This document shows, piece after piece, positions 1 through 8,606 of a stretch of 64,000 nt of DNA (the first letter of the stretch is position 1; each line of letters begins with the position of its first letter). Position numbers and translations under genes: made by a program. The notes beneath the pieces are model-generated. The model was not told where the DNA came from. It made no database searches and saw nothing but the letters and a program-made list of their open reading frames with translations. The stretch is from Streptomyces rishiriensis (lineage in GTDB: Bacteria > Actinomycetota > Actinomycetes > Streptomycetales > Streptomycetaceae): NCBI RefSeq assembly GCF_003112535.1, contig NZ_BEWA01000002.1, forward strand, positions 248,001 to 312,000, written 5' to 3'.

Positions 1-1551
1 GCGACCCGCTTCTCCGACGCCTGGATCACCTTCGCCAACCGCCGCAAGGCGTGGGCCTACCGCGCCGACCAGCTCCCCTCCACGCATCCGATCACCGCCG
101 ACATCCGCGACCTGCAGGACGCCAAGCTCAACTTCGACGGCATCACCTACGCCAAGGGCGCCAGCGTGCTGAAGCAGCTGGTGGCCTACGTCGGCCAGGA
201 CGCGTTCCTGGAGGGCGCCCGCCGCTACTTCAAGCGGCACGCGTACGGCAACACGCGCCTGGGCGACCTGCTGTCGGTGCTCGGGGAGACCAGCGGCCGG
301 GACATGGCCGGCTGGTCGCGGTCCTGGCTGCAGACAGCGGGCGTGAACTCGCTGACCCCGCAGGTGCTGCTGGACCCACAGGGCAGGATCGACGAGCTCG
401 CCGTGCTCCAGGAGGCGGCCGAGACGCATCCCGAGCTGCGGCCGCACCGGGTGGCGATCGGCCTGTACCGCCGCGAGGGCGACCGGGTCGTGCGGTACGC
501 GCGCGCCGAGGCCGACGTCGACGGCCCGCGCACGGTGATCACCGAGCTGGCCGGGGAGGAGGCGCCCGACCTGGTGCTGGTCAACGACGACGACCTCACC
601 TACTGCAAGATCCGTTTCGACGAGACCTCGCTGGCCACGCTGCGCGCACACCTGGGCGACCTGACCGACCCGCTGGCCCGCGCGCTGTGCTGGTCGGCGC
701 TGTGGAACCTGACCCGGGACGCCCTGCTGCCCGCCGCCGACTTCGTGGACCTGGTGACGCGTTTCGCGCACCGCGAGTCCGACATCGGCGTCCTGCAGAT
801 GCTGCACGCCTGGGCGGAGTCGGCGCTGGTGCACTACGCGCCGCAGGACTGGCGGCCGGCGGGCGAGAAGGCGCTGGCCCGGGTCGCCGTGCGCGATCTG
901 CGGGCGGCCGAGCCGGGCAGCGGACACCAGCTGGCCTGGGCGCGCTTCTTCGCGTCGGTCGCGTCGTCCGCGACGGACCTGGAGCTGCTGCGGGGCCTGC
1001 TGGACGGCACCGCGAAGATCGACGGCCTGGAGGTGGACCAGGAACTGCGCTGGGCGTTCCTGGAGCCGCTCACGGCGCACGGCGTGGCGGACGAGTCGGC
1101 GCTGGCGGCCGAACTGGCCCGCGACGACACCGCGTCCGGCAAGCGCCACCAGGTCCGCTGTCTGGCCGCCCGTCCGTCGGCGGCCGTCAAGGCGCAGGCG
1201 TGGGCCCAGCTGACGGAGTCGGACACGCTGTCCAACGCGCTGGCGGAGGCGACGATCGCGGGGTTCGCCCAGCCCTCGCAGCGCGAACTGCTCGCGCCGT
1301 ACGCGCAGAAGTACTTCGCGGCGATCGAGCGGATCTGGGACGAGCGGTCCATCCAGAGCGCGATGAACGTCGTCAGGGGCCTGTTCCCCTCGCTCCTGGA
1401 CTCGCCGCAGACGCTGGCGGCGACCGACGCCTGGCTGGCGGCGCACGAGTCGGCGGCCCCGGCGCTGCGGCGGCTGGTGCTGGAGGCGCGGGACGACCTG
1501 GCACGGTCGCTGCGGGCGCAGGCGTACGGCGCGGAGGCCGCGGCCCCCTGA
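1..1551 (+). CDS. Aminopeptidase N paralogue, 3' part (5' end outside window)
   Basis: This is the C-terminal part (516 codons) of an M1-family zinc aminopeptidase, open from the first base of the window, so the catalytic GAMEN and HEXXH motifs lie upstream. It would remove N-terminal residues from peptides in the cytosol. The visible part is collinear with residues about 345-855 of the complete PepN encoded at 12145-14712; both share the segments DGITYAKGASVLKQLVAYVG, YFKRHA, GNTRL and ETSGRD. It covers the end of the catalytic domain and the ERAP1-like helical C-terminal domain. A strong hairpin terminator follows at 1619-1653. The two copies are therefore paralogues about 10.6 kb apart in the same orientation. 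Family identification is firm; whether this copy is catalytically intact cannot be judged here. Confidence 0.93.
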   Translation, partial: ATRFSDAWITFANRRKAWAYRADQLPSTHPITADIRDLQDAKLNFDGITYAKGASVLKQLVAYVGQDAFLEGARRYFKRHAYGNTRLGDLLSVLGETSGRDMAGWSRSWLQTAGVNSLTPQVLLDPQGRIDELAVLQEAAETHPELRPHRVAIGLYRREGDRVVRYARAEADVDGPRTVITELAGEEAPDLVLVNDDDLTYCKIRFDETSLATLRAHLGDLTDPLARALCWSALWNLTRDALLPAADFVDLVTRFAHRESDIGVLQMLHAWAESALVHYAPQDWRPAGEKALARVAVRDLRAAEPGSGHQLAWARFFASVASSATDLELLRGLLDGTAKIDGLEVDQELRWAFLEPLTAHGVADESALAAELARDDTASGKRHQVRCLAARPSAAVKAQAWAQLTESDTLSNALAEATIAGFAQPSQRELLAPYAQKYFAAIERIWDERSIQSAMNVVRGLFPSLLDSPQTLAATDAWLAAHESAAPALRRLVLEARDDLARSLRAQAYGAEAAAP

Positions 1552-1569
1552 CCGACTGACCTTTGGCCA

Positions 1570-1603
1570 TGAATTCCGCGCGCGGTCACCGTTACGGAAT
1601 TCA
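1570..1603. repeat. Perfect 9-bp inverted repeat
   Basis: TGAATTCCG (1570-1578) and CGGAATTCA (1595-1603) are separated by 16 bases, between the aminopeptidase stop and its terminator. It could be an operator or a second mRNA hairpin. No T-run follows, so it is less convincing as a terminator than the next hairpin. Confidence 0.5.
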
Positions 1604-1618
1604 GTCAATCCCACCCGT

Positions 1619-1653
1619 AACCCCTGGCGCCCCCGATCGGGACCAGGGGTTTT
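1619..1653 (+). terminator. Rho-independent terminator after the aminopeptidase
   Basis: AACCCCTGG (1619-1627) pairs with CCAGGGGTT (1643-1651) across a 15-base loop and is followed by further T residues. It ends the aminopeptidase transcript before the next promoter. Confidence 0.8.
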
Positions 1654-1696
1654 CGGTGCCTACTCGGCATCCGAACACCCGTCCTTTAGGGCTGGC

Positions 1697-1725
1697 TTGT
1701 CCGGGTTTGTCGACGAGCGTGTAAC
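1697..1725 (+). promoter_or_regulatory. Candidate housekeeping promoter for the 1765 gene
   Basis: TTGTCC (1697-1702) and TGTAAC (1720-1725) are spaced by 17 bases, resembling -35/-10 boxes of the main vegetative sigma factor. Transcription would start near 1732, about 33 bases before the ATG at 1765. Prediction from sequence only. Confidence 0.45.
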
Positions 1726-1764
1726 AGGCGTTAGGGGGCCCGCCGGACGCGGAATCCCCGTTGC

Positions 1765-2826
1765 ATGAACCACAACACCCCGCTCCCCCAGGTTCCCCCG
1801 GCGTCCCCCCGCTCCGTCCGCCGTCTGCCGGACGTCCGGCGCCGAGTCACCACGGCGGCCCAGCTGCGCGTCCAGGGCGTCGCGCCCGCCGAGGCGAACG
1901 AGCAGTGCCGCCCCGGCGGGCCCTGGCAGCAGATCCTCCCGGGCGTGTACCTGCTCCACCCGGGCCCGCCGACCAGCGAGGAGCGGTTGCACGCGGTGCT
2001 GGCCTACGCGGGCCGCGACACCTCGGCGCCGACCGGGGTGCCCGCCCAGCCGGGCGGCGGGGAGCCGCACCGGCCGGTGTACGAGGAGGCGATGATCACG
2101 GGCCTCGCGGCGCTGAACCTGCACGGCCTGGCGTCCGCTCCCCCGCTGCCGTCCCTGGAGCACATCGACGTCCTGGTGCCGCGGCCGCGCCGGTTGCGTT
2201 CGGCGGGCTGCGCGCACGTCCTGCGCGCGTCCACGCTGCCGGCGCCCGAGCAGGCGACGGGGGTTCCGGTGGCGCCGGTGCCGCGCGCGCTGGCCGACGC
2301 GGTGGCCCAGCTGACGGACGCGGGCGTGGTGCGGCGGCTGCTGTCGGAGGCGGTGCGCGGCGGGCACTGCGAACCGGCGGCGGTCGTCCGGGAGTTGACC
2401 GAGGCCAGGCTGCTGAGCCGGCCGCACGTGGTGGACGCCGTGGACTCGCTGATCGCCGAGGGCCGCGCGATCACGGAGGAGCGCCTGTACACGATGGTGC
2501 GCGAGCACGGCCTGCCCGACCCGGTGTGGAACGTCGACCTGCGCCTGCCGGGCGGCCCGCACCTCGGCGGCCTGGACGCCTACTGGCCCGAGCACGCGGT
2601 GGCGGTCGAGCTGGACACCCGGGCCCCCCGCCAGGACGAGGACGCGCTGTGGTCCGAGTACGCCCGCAAGCGGGAGCACCTGGAGCGGCTGGGCATCACG
2701 GTCGTGTATCTCACGCCCAGGAAGCTGCGGGACGCGATGGAGCAGCAGGCGGCGGTGGTCCGTACGGCGCTGATGGCCTCGGTCGACCGGGACCCCTCCG
2801 CGTATGTCGTGGTGCTGCCCCGGTAG
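1765..2826 (+). CDS. AbiEi-like winged helix plus DUF559/Vsr-like domain protein
   Basis: A 353-aa soluble protein of unverified function. The N-terminal third (TTAAQLRVQGV, then QQILPGVYLLHPGP) has the layout of the AbiEi-type winged-helix domain: a helix-turn-helix followed by a 'w.r...GvY' hairpin. The C-terminal part around residues 270-335 reads LDAYWPEHAVAVELDTRAP and then a helix and LGITVVYLTPRKL. This resembles the DUF559/Vsr-type PD-(D/E)XK fold, in which a conserved D, an ExD pair and a late 'Gw.vl' strand occur. A typical lysine is not obvious, so nuclease activity is uncertain. No partner toxin gene is adjacent; both neighbours are ordinary chromosomal genes. Such proteins are common as stand-alone genes in Streptomyces. 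Start chosen for a promoter-like pair 40-70 bases upstream; no good Shine-Dalgarno is seen. Confidence 0.75.
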   Translation: MNHNTPLPQVPPASPRSVRRLPDVRRRVTTAAQLRVQGVAPAEANEQCRPGGPWQQILPGVYLLHPGPPTSEERLHAVLAYAGRDTSAPTGVPAQPGGGEPHRPVYEEAMITGLAALNLHGLASAPPLPSLEHIDVLVPRPRRLRSAGCAHVLRASTLPAPEQATGVPVAPVPRALADAVAQLTDAGVVRRLLSEAVRGGHCEPAAVVRELTEARLLSRPHVVDAVDSLIAEGRAITEERLYTMVREHGLPDPVWNVDLRLPGGPHLGGLDAYWPEHAVAVELDTRAPRQDEDALWSEYARKREHLERLGITVVYLTPRKLRDAMEQQAAVVRTALMASVDRDPSAYVVVLPR

Positions 2827-2892
2827 TGACGGACCGGGACCGGGCCAGGAGGGGAGCGGAGGGGCCGTCGGGGCGGACCCGGCGGCCCCTCC

Positions 2893-3252
2893 TCATGCGC
2901 CGGCGGCGCGCAGCGGGCAGCCCGTGCCGGCACGGGCCGCCAGTTCGCCGCGCAGGGCGGCGAGTTCGGCCATCCGGGCGTCGACGATCCGGATCTTCTC
3001 CTCGAACAGCGCGGAGAGCGCGTCCGCCTGGTCGGGGGCGTCGCGCAGCTCCTCGCCGTGCCGGGCGATCTCGGCGAGGGAGAACCCGAGGGCCCGCGCG
3101 GTGCGGACGTAGGCCAGCCACTCGACCGTCTCCGCATCGAAGTCGCGGTAGCCGTTGGCCAGTCGGCGGCCCTCGACGAGCCCGACCCGCTCGTAGAAGC
3201 GGAGGGTGTCCCTGGACACCCCGGTACGTGCGGCGAGTTCTCCGATGCGCAT
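2893..3252 (-). CDS. MerR-family transcriptional regulator
   Basis: A 119-aa one-component regulator. The N-terminus MRIGELAARTGVSRDTLRFY is the canonical MerR winged helix-turn-helix, followed by the wing (NGYRDFDAETVEWLAYVRTA) and a dimerisation coiled coil (residues about 75-110). The short C-terminus ends CPLRAAGA with a single cysteine, so no classical metal-binding pair is present and the effector is unknown. The gene is divergent from the membrane protein at 3323. The intergenic DNA holds a MerR-type promoter with a long spacer, suggesting the regulator controls that neighbour and perhaps itself. The start was set at the internal ATG because the domain begins there; a longer upstream extension would be basic and non-homologous. 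Confidence 0.9.
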   Translation of the reverse strand: MRIGELAARTGVSRDTLRFYERVGLVEGRRLANGYRDFDAETVEWLAYVRTARALGFSLAEIARHGEELRDAPDQADALSALFEEKIRIVDARMAELAALRGELAARAGTGCPLRAAGA

Positions 3253-3284
3253 GCGGCGACTCCGTCGACTGGGCGATCCGGCGC

Positions 3285-3314
3285 TTGACCTTGGAGCGTA
3301 GTCCACTGTTTAGC
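3285..3314 (+). promoter_or_regulatory. MerR-type promoter/operator for the 3323 gene
   Basis: TTGACC (3285-3290) and TTTAGC (3309-3314) are separated by 18 bases, or 20 if the -10 is read as TAGCGT. A dyad, TTGGA-GCGTAG-TCCAC, lies between them. Overlong spacers with an internal dyad are the hallmark of MerR-activated promoters. Transcription would begin at or just before the ATG at 3323, giving a leaderless message. Confidence 0.6.
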
Positions 3315-3322
3315 GTCGTCCC

Positions 3323-3763
3323 ATGACCGATCACCTCACTCCCGGCCGGCCCTCCTACCTCCGCGTCGTACGCGCGAGCGCCTGGTACGACCTCACCGTC
3401 ACGGCCGGTTTCGCGACGCCGTGGACGTACGCGGCGGTGCACCGCCTGCTGTCGTCGTGGAGCAGTTCCTGGGGACTGGGCGGCTTCCCCCCGCTCGATC
3501 CGGTACAGACGCTGTTCGCCAACCTGATGGGAGCGGTGGTGGTCGTCTGGGCGGTGCTGCGCCTGGTGGGGCCGCTGCCGGTGCACGGTCTGTACGACGG
3601 CGCCGCACGCATCCTGTTCTCCGCCTGGATGGCGTACGCGGCGGCGCACGGCGCGCCCGGCGTGCTGTGGCTGTTCCTCGGCGTCGAGGTCGCCTTCGGG
3701 GCGGCGCAGCTGGCGCCGTGGGCGCGGGCGCACCGGCTCCGGACACGGTCCACGACGCGGTGA
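3323..3763 (+). CDS. Small four-helix integral membrane protein
   Basis: A 146-aa protein with about four hydrophobic segments (near residues 22-42, 63-83, 95-110 and 112-130). No catalytic or transport motif is recognised. Its promoter is the MerR-type site at 3285-3314, so it is the probable target of the divergent MerR regulator. It ends 89 bases before a convergent Nudix gene. The start is the first ATG after the promoter and appears leaderless, with no Shine-Dalgarno. Conserved small membrane proteins of this shape are frequent in Streptomyces, but the function is unknown. Confidence 0.8.
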   Translation: MTDHLTPGRPSYLRVVRASAWYDLTVTAGFATPWTYAAVHRLLSSWSSSWGLGGFPPLDPVQTLFANLMGAVVVVWAVLRLVGPLPVHGLYDGAARILFSAWMAYAAAHGAPGVLWLFLGVEVAFGAAQLAPWARAHRLRTRSTTR

Positions 3764-3852
3764 CGCGGACAGCCGTGGCGATAGCCGCCCCGGCGGGAGC
3801 TGCCATGGCGGGGCCTGCCGGGGCGGGGGCTGCTGCGGCGGGGGCGGCGGCC

Positions 3853-4314
3853 TCAGCGCTCGGGCACGTACACCCGGCCGTTCACCGGCCGTTCGCGCCA
3901 CAGGCCGAGCGCGACGTCGACCAGGCGGACCCGGGTGAGCCCCTCGACCGCGTCCAGGTCGTGCCACGCGGCGAGGTCGGTGGAGCCGTTCACCTCGTTG
4001 CGCAGCTCGCCGCCGGCGATCCGGCCCTCGTAGACGATGCGGACGCCGTGGTGGTCCACGGGACCGCGCAGACCCTCGCGGCGGAAGGAGTGGCGGAAGG
4101 AGTCGATGCCGAGGAGACCGGTCACCTCGACCCGGTAGCCGGTCTCCTCGTCCAGTTCCCGGACCACCGTGTCGAGCGGGTCCTCCCCGTGCTCCATGCC
4201 GCCGCCCGGAAGCACCCACTCGTGCGTGCCGCCGGGGGCCGGCGAGCGGGCGAGCAGGACACGGTCGTCACGGACGCAGACGGCGTAGGCCGCCACCCTC
4301 AACCTCTGGCGCAT
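3853..4314 (-). CDS. Nudix hydrolase
   Basis: A 153-aa member of the Nudix superfamily, which hydrolyses nucleoside diphosphates linked to another moiety. The Nudix box is complete: GGGMEHGE, seven residues, then RELDEETGY near residues 36-60, with the metal-binding REx2EE glutamates intact. The preceding strand (AVCVRDDRVLLARS) and 'HEWVLPGGG' fit the family start. The substrate cannot be read from sequence. The gene is transcribed towards the membrane protein at 3323 and begins 122 bases from the divergent CGNR gene. Confidence 0.92.
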   Translation of the reverse strand: MRQRLRVAAYAVCVRDDRVLLARSPAPGGTHEWVLPGGGMEHGEDPLDTVVRELDEETGYRVEVTGLLGIDSFRHSFRREGLRGPVDHHGVRIVYEGRIAGGELRNEVNGSTDLAAWHDLDAVEGLTRVRLVDVALGLWRERPVNGRVYVPER

Positions 4315-4435
4315 GAGGGGACGTTAACCGCTCGCCCCGCCGCCGTCCGGGGATTTTTCCGGACACCGCAACCGGTCACATACTTTTGAAGGGTGGGATG
4401 GAAGGCCGGACCGAAGCCGGACCGAAGGAGAGCTC

Positions 4436-5014
4436 ATGCCCGGCGCCGCCGCATCCCGCCCTCCCGCACCCCGCACCGCGGATCCCCGCCCGCTCACCGG
4501 CGAGCCCCTCGCCCTCGACCTCCTCAACACCTGTTGGACGCGGGACGGCGCCGTGCGGGATCTGCTGCGGGACACGCACGGGCCGGCGGTGTGGCTCGCC
4601 GCGAACGGGCTGGACAGGCGGTTCACGGCCGACGCGGCGACCCTGCGGCACCTTCTCGACGCCCGCGACGCGATCGAGGCCGCCTTGGACGGCACCCGGA
4701 CGGAGCACCTGGACCGCGCGCTGGAACACGGCCGCATCCGGCCCACCCTCACCGCCGGGGGACCCGGCGAGCGGGCCGAGTTCGCCGACGAGGCATGGGG
4801 GCCGGCCTGGCTGGCCGCCCGCAACTACCTGGAGCTGCTCGCCGGCGCGCCGGACCGGATCCGCGGCTGCGCCCACGAGGCCTGTGCGCTGCACTTCTTC
4901 GACACCTCGCGCAACGGCGCCCGCCGCTGGTGCTCCATGGCGACCTGTGGCAACCGCGCCAAGGCCGCCCGGCACCACGCCAGCCGCAAAGAGGCCCGCC
5001 GAACAGGGTCCTGA
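4436..5014 (+). CDS. CGNR zinc-finger (ABATE domain) protein
   Basis: A 192-aa cytosolic protein. The N-terminal ABATE region begins at the typical GEPLALDLLNT motif, followed by helices including LAANGLDRRF and LLDARDAIEAAL. The C-terminal CGNR zinc finger reads CAHEACALHFFDTSRNGARRWCSMATCGNRAKAARH, given here in two parts: CAHEACALHFFDTSRN and GARRWCSMATCGNRAKAARH. It contains four cysteines and the CGNR signature. Members are presumed DNA-binding regulators, but few targets are known. RBS AAGGAG lies just upstream of the ATG (near 4424-4429). No coupled partner gene is adjacent. Confidence 0.9.
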   Translation: MPGAAASRPPAPRTADPRPLTGEPLALDLLNTCWTRDGAVRDLLRDTHGPAVWLAANGLDRRFTADAATLRHLLDARDAIEAALDGTRTEHLDRALEHGRIRPTLTAGGPGERAEFADEAWGPAWLAARNYLELLAGAPDRIRGCAHEACALHFFDTSRNGARRWCSMATCGNRAKAARHHASRKEARRTGS

Positions 5015-5166
5015 GGACCGGACCGCCCGGTCGGCGCGAGGGACGACGTGCGCACAGCAGACGCACGGCAGGCGGACCGCAGACGGACAGTCCGCGCACA
5101 GAGGGCCCGTAGAGGGTTTTCCCCATACATCCATATCGTTTCGGTCAACTCTCCCCAAACAGCTGT

Positions 5167-5270
5167 CCCTTAGGTAAAGCTTTGCGGTCATCCGGGATCG
5201 CGTACCGGACGGCCGTGATCAGGCAGGAACGGTCTCGATCACGTGCCGCTCGTTCCTTTACCTACAAGGG
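5167..5270 (+). promoter_or_regulatory. Potentially folded leader covering the protease RBS
   Basis: CCCTTAGGTAAAG (5167-5179) is complementary, apart from one small bulge, to CTTTACCTACAAGGG (5256-5270). The latter includes the Shine-Dalgarno AAGGG of the downstream protease. A second hairpin is nested inside: CGTGATC (5214-5220) with GATCACG (5237-5243), extendable through a one-base bulge. If the transcript starts upstream of 5167, the outer stem would hide the ribosome binding site. The arrangement is seen in sequence; a regulatory role is inference and no known riboswitch consensus was recognised. Confidence 0.45.
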
Positions 5271-5276
5271 ATGCCG

Positions 5277-8200
5277 ATGACCCTCACCCCCCAGCGTGCA
5301 CCGATATCGGGCACCAGACGCGTGGCCCGCACAGCCGTGGCCGCCGGCCTGGTGGCCGCACTGTCCGCGGTCGGGCCGATACCCCTGGCCTTCTCCGCCG
5401 ACGCCGGACCGGCCCCGGCGACGTCCGACCCCGGCGCGAAGTCCGCCCCCCGCAAGCTCGGCTCCGACGACGCCGCCCTCCTCGCCGAGGCCAAGGCCTC
5501 CGGCGCCAAGAACGTCACGCTGATGGTCGCCACCGCCCCCGGCCGGACCGAGCAGGTCGCCGAGGAGCTGGACGCGGTCAAGGGCGGCTCGGTGGGGCAG
5601 TCCTACGACAAACTCGGCTACGTCCGCGCCACCGTCCCGACGGCCAAGGCCGACGCGGCGATCGCCGCCGCCGCCGAGCTGTCCTCGGTCCAGGCCATCG
5701 ACCTGCGGCAGAACATCGTCCTCGACGACCCGGCGCCGAGCTCGGACGCCGCCAAGTCCGCCGGGTCCGCCGGGAAGGCGAAGAGCTACCCCACGCCGGA
5801 CAGGAACACCCCCGCCGAGAACCCGTACAACCCGTCCTTCGAGACGGGCGCCGTCGACTTCGTGAAGAAGAACCCGAAGGCGGACGGCCGCGGCGTCACC
5901 ATCGGCATCCTCGACTCGGGCGTGGACCTCGCGCACCCCGCGCTGCAGAAGACCACCACCGGCGAGCGCAAGATCGTCGACTGGGTGACCGCCACCGACC
6001 CGCTGCTCGACAACGACGCTTCCTGGCGCCCGATGGTGACCTCCGTCTCCGGGCCCAGCTTCAGCTACGGCGGCCGCACCTGGACGGCGAAGCCCGGCTC
6101 GTACCAGATCAACCTCTTCCGGGAGTCCGCCACCGCGGGCGGTGACGCCAAGGGCGACGTCAACCGCGACGGCGACACCACCGACGCGTGGGGCGTCCTG
6201 TACGACGCGGCGGCCGGCACCGTCACCGTCGACGTGAACGGCAACGGCGACTTCACCGACGACACCGCGATGAAGCCGTACAAGGACGGCTACCAGATCG
6301 GCTGGTTCGGCACCGACAACCCGTCGACCGACGTCGCCGAGCGCCAGCCGTTCGTCGTGCAGATCCGCAAGGACGTGCCGATGGACCCGCTCGGCGGCGA
6401 CTGGGTCGGCAAGAAGGCCGACTTCGCCAACATCGGTCTCATCGCCAGCGAGCACGGCACGCACGTCGCCGGCATCACCGCCGCGCACGGCCTGTTCGGC
6501 GGCCGCATGGACGGCGCCGCCCCCGGCGCGAAGATCGTCTCGTCCCGCGCCTGCGTCTTCGGCCCGGGCTGCACCAACGTCGCCCTCACCGAGGGCATGA
6601 TCGACCTGGTCGTCAACCGCGGCGTCGACATCGTCAACATGTCGATCGGCGGTCTGCCGGGCCTCAACGACGGCAACAACGCGCGCGCCGCGCTGTACAC
6701 GCGCCTCATCGACACCTACGGCGTCCAGCTCGTGATCTCCGCGGGCAACGAGGGCCCCGGCGCGAACACCATCGGCGACCCCGGTCTGGCCGACAAGGTG
6801 ATCTCGGTCGGCGCGGCCATCTCCAAGGAGACCTGGGCCTCCAACTACGGCTCGCAGGTGACGAAGAAGTACGCGCTGCTGCCCTTCTCCTCGCGCGGCC
6901 CGCGTGAGGACGGCGGCTTCACGCCGACGCTCGTCGCCCCCGGCGCCGCGATCAACACCACCCAGACCTGGCTGCCCGGCTCCCCGGTCGCCGACGCGGG
7001 CTACCCGCTGCCGGCCGGCTACTCCATGCTGCAGGGCACCTCGATGGCCTCCCCGCAGGCCGCGGGCGCCTCGGCGCTGCTGATCTCGGCCGCCAAGCAG
7101 GCCAAGGTCGCGCTCACCCCGGCGGTCCTGCGCACGGCTCTGACCTCGACCGCGAACCACATCAAGGGACTGCAGGCCTACGAGGAGGGCGCGGGCGCCA
7201 TCGACATCGTGGACGCCTGGAAGTCCATCCGCCACGGCGCCACCGCCCACGACTACACCGTCAAGGCCCCGGTCGACACCGCGCTCGACCAGGCCCTGAA
7301 GACGCCGGGCTTCGGCACCGGGATCTACGACCGTGAGAGCGGTCTGAAGGCCGGGCAGAAGAAGACGTACGACGTCACGATCACCCGTACCTCCGGCGCC
7401 GACAAGGCGATCCGCCACGAGCTCCGCCTGGAGAACAACGCGGCCGGCGCCTTCAGGATTCTCGGCAAGGGCGACGTGACGCTCCCGCTGAACAAGCCGG
7501 TGACGGTCCAGATCCAGGCCAGGCCGAAGGCCGCCGGCATCGCCAGCGCCATCCTGGAGGTCGACGACCCGAAGACCGAGGGCGTCGACAAGCAGATCCT
7601 CAACACGGTCGTCGTCTCGACGCCGGTGAGCCACACGTTCTCCGTGTCGAACACCGTGCAGCGCAACAGCTTCCAGTCGTACTTCCTGACCGTGCCCGAG
7701 GGCGCCAAGGCGTTCGAGGTCGCGATCGACGGGCTGAAGGACAAGAGCCAGACCCGGTTCATCTCGATCCACCCCTACGGCGTCGCGGTCGAGGACAGCT
7801 CCACGATCTACTGCTACAGCAACTACCCCGTCACCAACGGCTGCCGGCCCGACGCCCGTTCGTACCAGAACCCGCAGGCCGGGGTCTGGGAGATCGAGGT
7901 CGAGTCGCGCCGCACCTCGCCGCTGCTCGACAACCCGTACAAGCTGGAGGCCACCGTCTACGGCGCGGACTTCGCCCCGCAGAACGTGACCGTGCCCGAG
8001 GCGAAGGTCGGCGTCCCGGCCGCGGCCTCCTGGACGGTGGCGAACAAGTTCGCCGCCATCGACGGCAAGCTGGTCGGCGGCCCGCTCGGCTCGTCCAAGA
8101 AGGACCGTCCGACGATCGCCAACGGCACCACCCAGACCACCACGGTCGAGGTCCCGGCGGGCGCGAAGTCGCTCGACGTCTCCATCGGCAACGTCTCCGA

Positions 8201-8591
8201 CGCCTCCGCCGACCTGGACCTGACGGTCTACGACGCGTCCGGCAAGCAGGTCGCGCAGCAGGCCGACGGCGACTCGGAGGAGGCGGTCTCCATCCCGTCG
8301 CCCGCCGCGGGCACGTACACCGTCGTGGTCGCGGGCTACTCGGTCCCGGCCGGCACGACGGCGTACGACTACGTGGACGCGTTCCTGTCGTCCGCGCTCG
8401 GCGCCGTCACGGTCGACGGGTCCGCGCCGGTGAAGCTGGCCACGGGCGCGTCGGCCGCGGTCTCCGCCACCGTCACCGCCGCGGCCACCGCCCCGGCGGG
8501 CCGGGTCCTCTTCGGCCAGGTCCAGCTGGTGAACGCGCGGGGCACCGTCGCGGGCGCCGGCAACGTGACGATCGAGAAGGTCACTCCGTAG
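5277..8591 (+). CDS. Secreted S8 (subtilisin-like, pyrolysin-type) serine protease
   Basis: A 1104-aa extracellular protease. A signal peptide is present (RRVARTA, then a hydrophobic stretch to LAFSADA), followed by an I9-like pro-region (LMVATAPGRTEQVAEEL). The catalytic triad is D213 (ILDSGVD), H396 (EHGTHVAG) and S589 (QGTSMASP). D and H are about 180 residues apart because of a large insertion, as in the pyrolysin/tripeptidyl peptidase II group. The insertion contains two calcium-loop-like stretches (DVNRDGDTTD and DVNGNGDFTD). The C-terminal 450 residues form beta-rich domains, including a prepeptidase C-terminal-like segment (DLDLTVYDASGKQV). The ATG at 5277 was preferred over 5271 because AAGGG at 5266-5270 abuts 5271 but is correctly spaced for 5277. 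A hairpin terminator follows. Confidence 0.95.
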   Translation: MTLTPQRAPISGTRRVARTAVAAGLVAALSAVGPIPLAFSADAGPAPATSDPGAKSAPRKLGSDDAALLAEAKASGAKNVTLMVATAPGRTEQVAEELDAVKGGSVGQSYDKLGYVRATVPTAKADAAIAAAAELSSVQAIDLRQNIVLDDPAPSSDAAKSAGSAGKAKSYPTPDRNTPAENPYNPSFETGAVDFVKKNPKADGRGVTIGILDSGVDLAHPALQKTTTGERKIVDWVTATDPLLDNDASWRPMVTSVSGPSFSYGGRTWTAKPGSYQINLFRESATAGGDAKGDVNRDGDTTDAWGVLYDAAAGTVTVDVNGNGDFTDDTAMKPYKDGYQIGWFGTDNPSTDVAERQPFVVQIRKDVPMDPLGGDWVGKKADFANIGLIASEHGTHVAGITAAHGLFGGRMDGAAPGAKIVSSRACVFGPGCTNVALTEGMIDLVVNRGVDIVNMSIGGLPGLNDGNNARAALYTRLIDTYGVQLVISAGNEGPGANTIGDPGLADKVISVGAAISKETWASNYGSQVTKKYALLPFSSRGPREDGGFTPTLVAPGAAINTTQTWLPGSPVADAGYPLPAGYSMLQGTSMASPQAAGASALLISAAKQAKVALTPAVLRTALTSTANHIKGLQAYEEGAGAIDIVDAWKSIRHGATAHDYTVKAPVDTALDQALKTPGFGTGIYDRESGLKAGQKKTYDVTITRTSGADKAIRHELRLENNAAGAFRILGKGDVTLPLNKPVTVQIQARPKAAGIASAILEVDDPKTEGVDKQILNTVVVSTPVSHTFSVSNTVQRNSFQSYFLTVPEGAKAFEVAIDGLKDKSQTRFISIHPYGVAVEDSSTIYCYSNYPVTNGCRPDARSYQNPQAGVWEIEVESRRTSPLLDNPYKLEATVYGADFAPQNVTVPEAKVGVPAAASWTVANKFAAIDGKLVGGPLGSSKKDRPTIANGTTQTTTVEVPAGAKSLDVSIGNVSDASADLDLTVYDASGKQVAQQADGDSEEAVSIPSPAAGTYTVVVAGYSVPAGTTAYDYVDAFLSSALGAVTVDGSAPVKLATGASAAVSATVTAAATAPAGRVLFGQVQLVNARGTVAGAGNVTIEKVTP

Positions 8592-8606
8592 CACCTGGGG
8601 TGAGAA

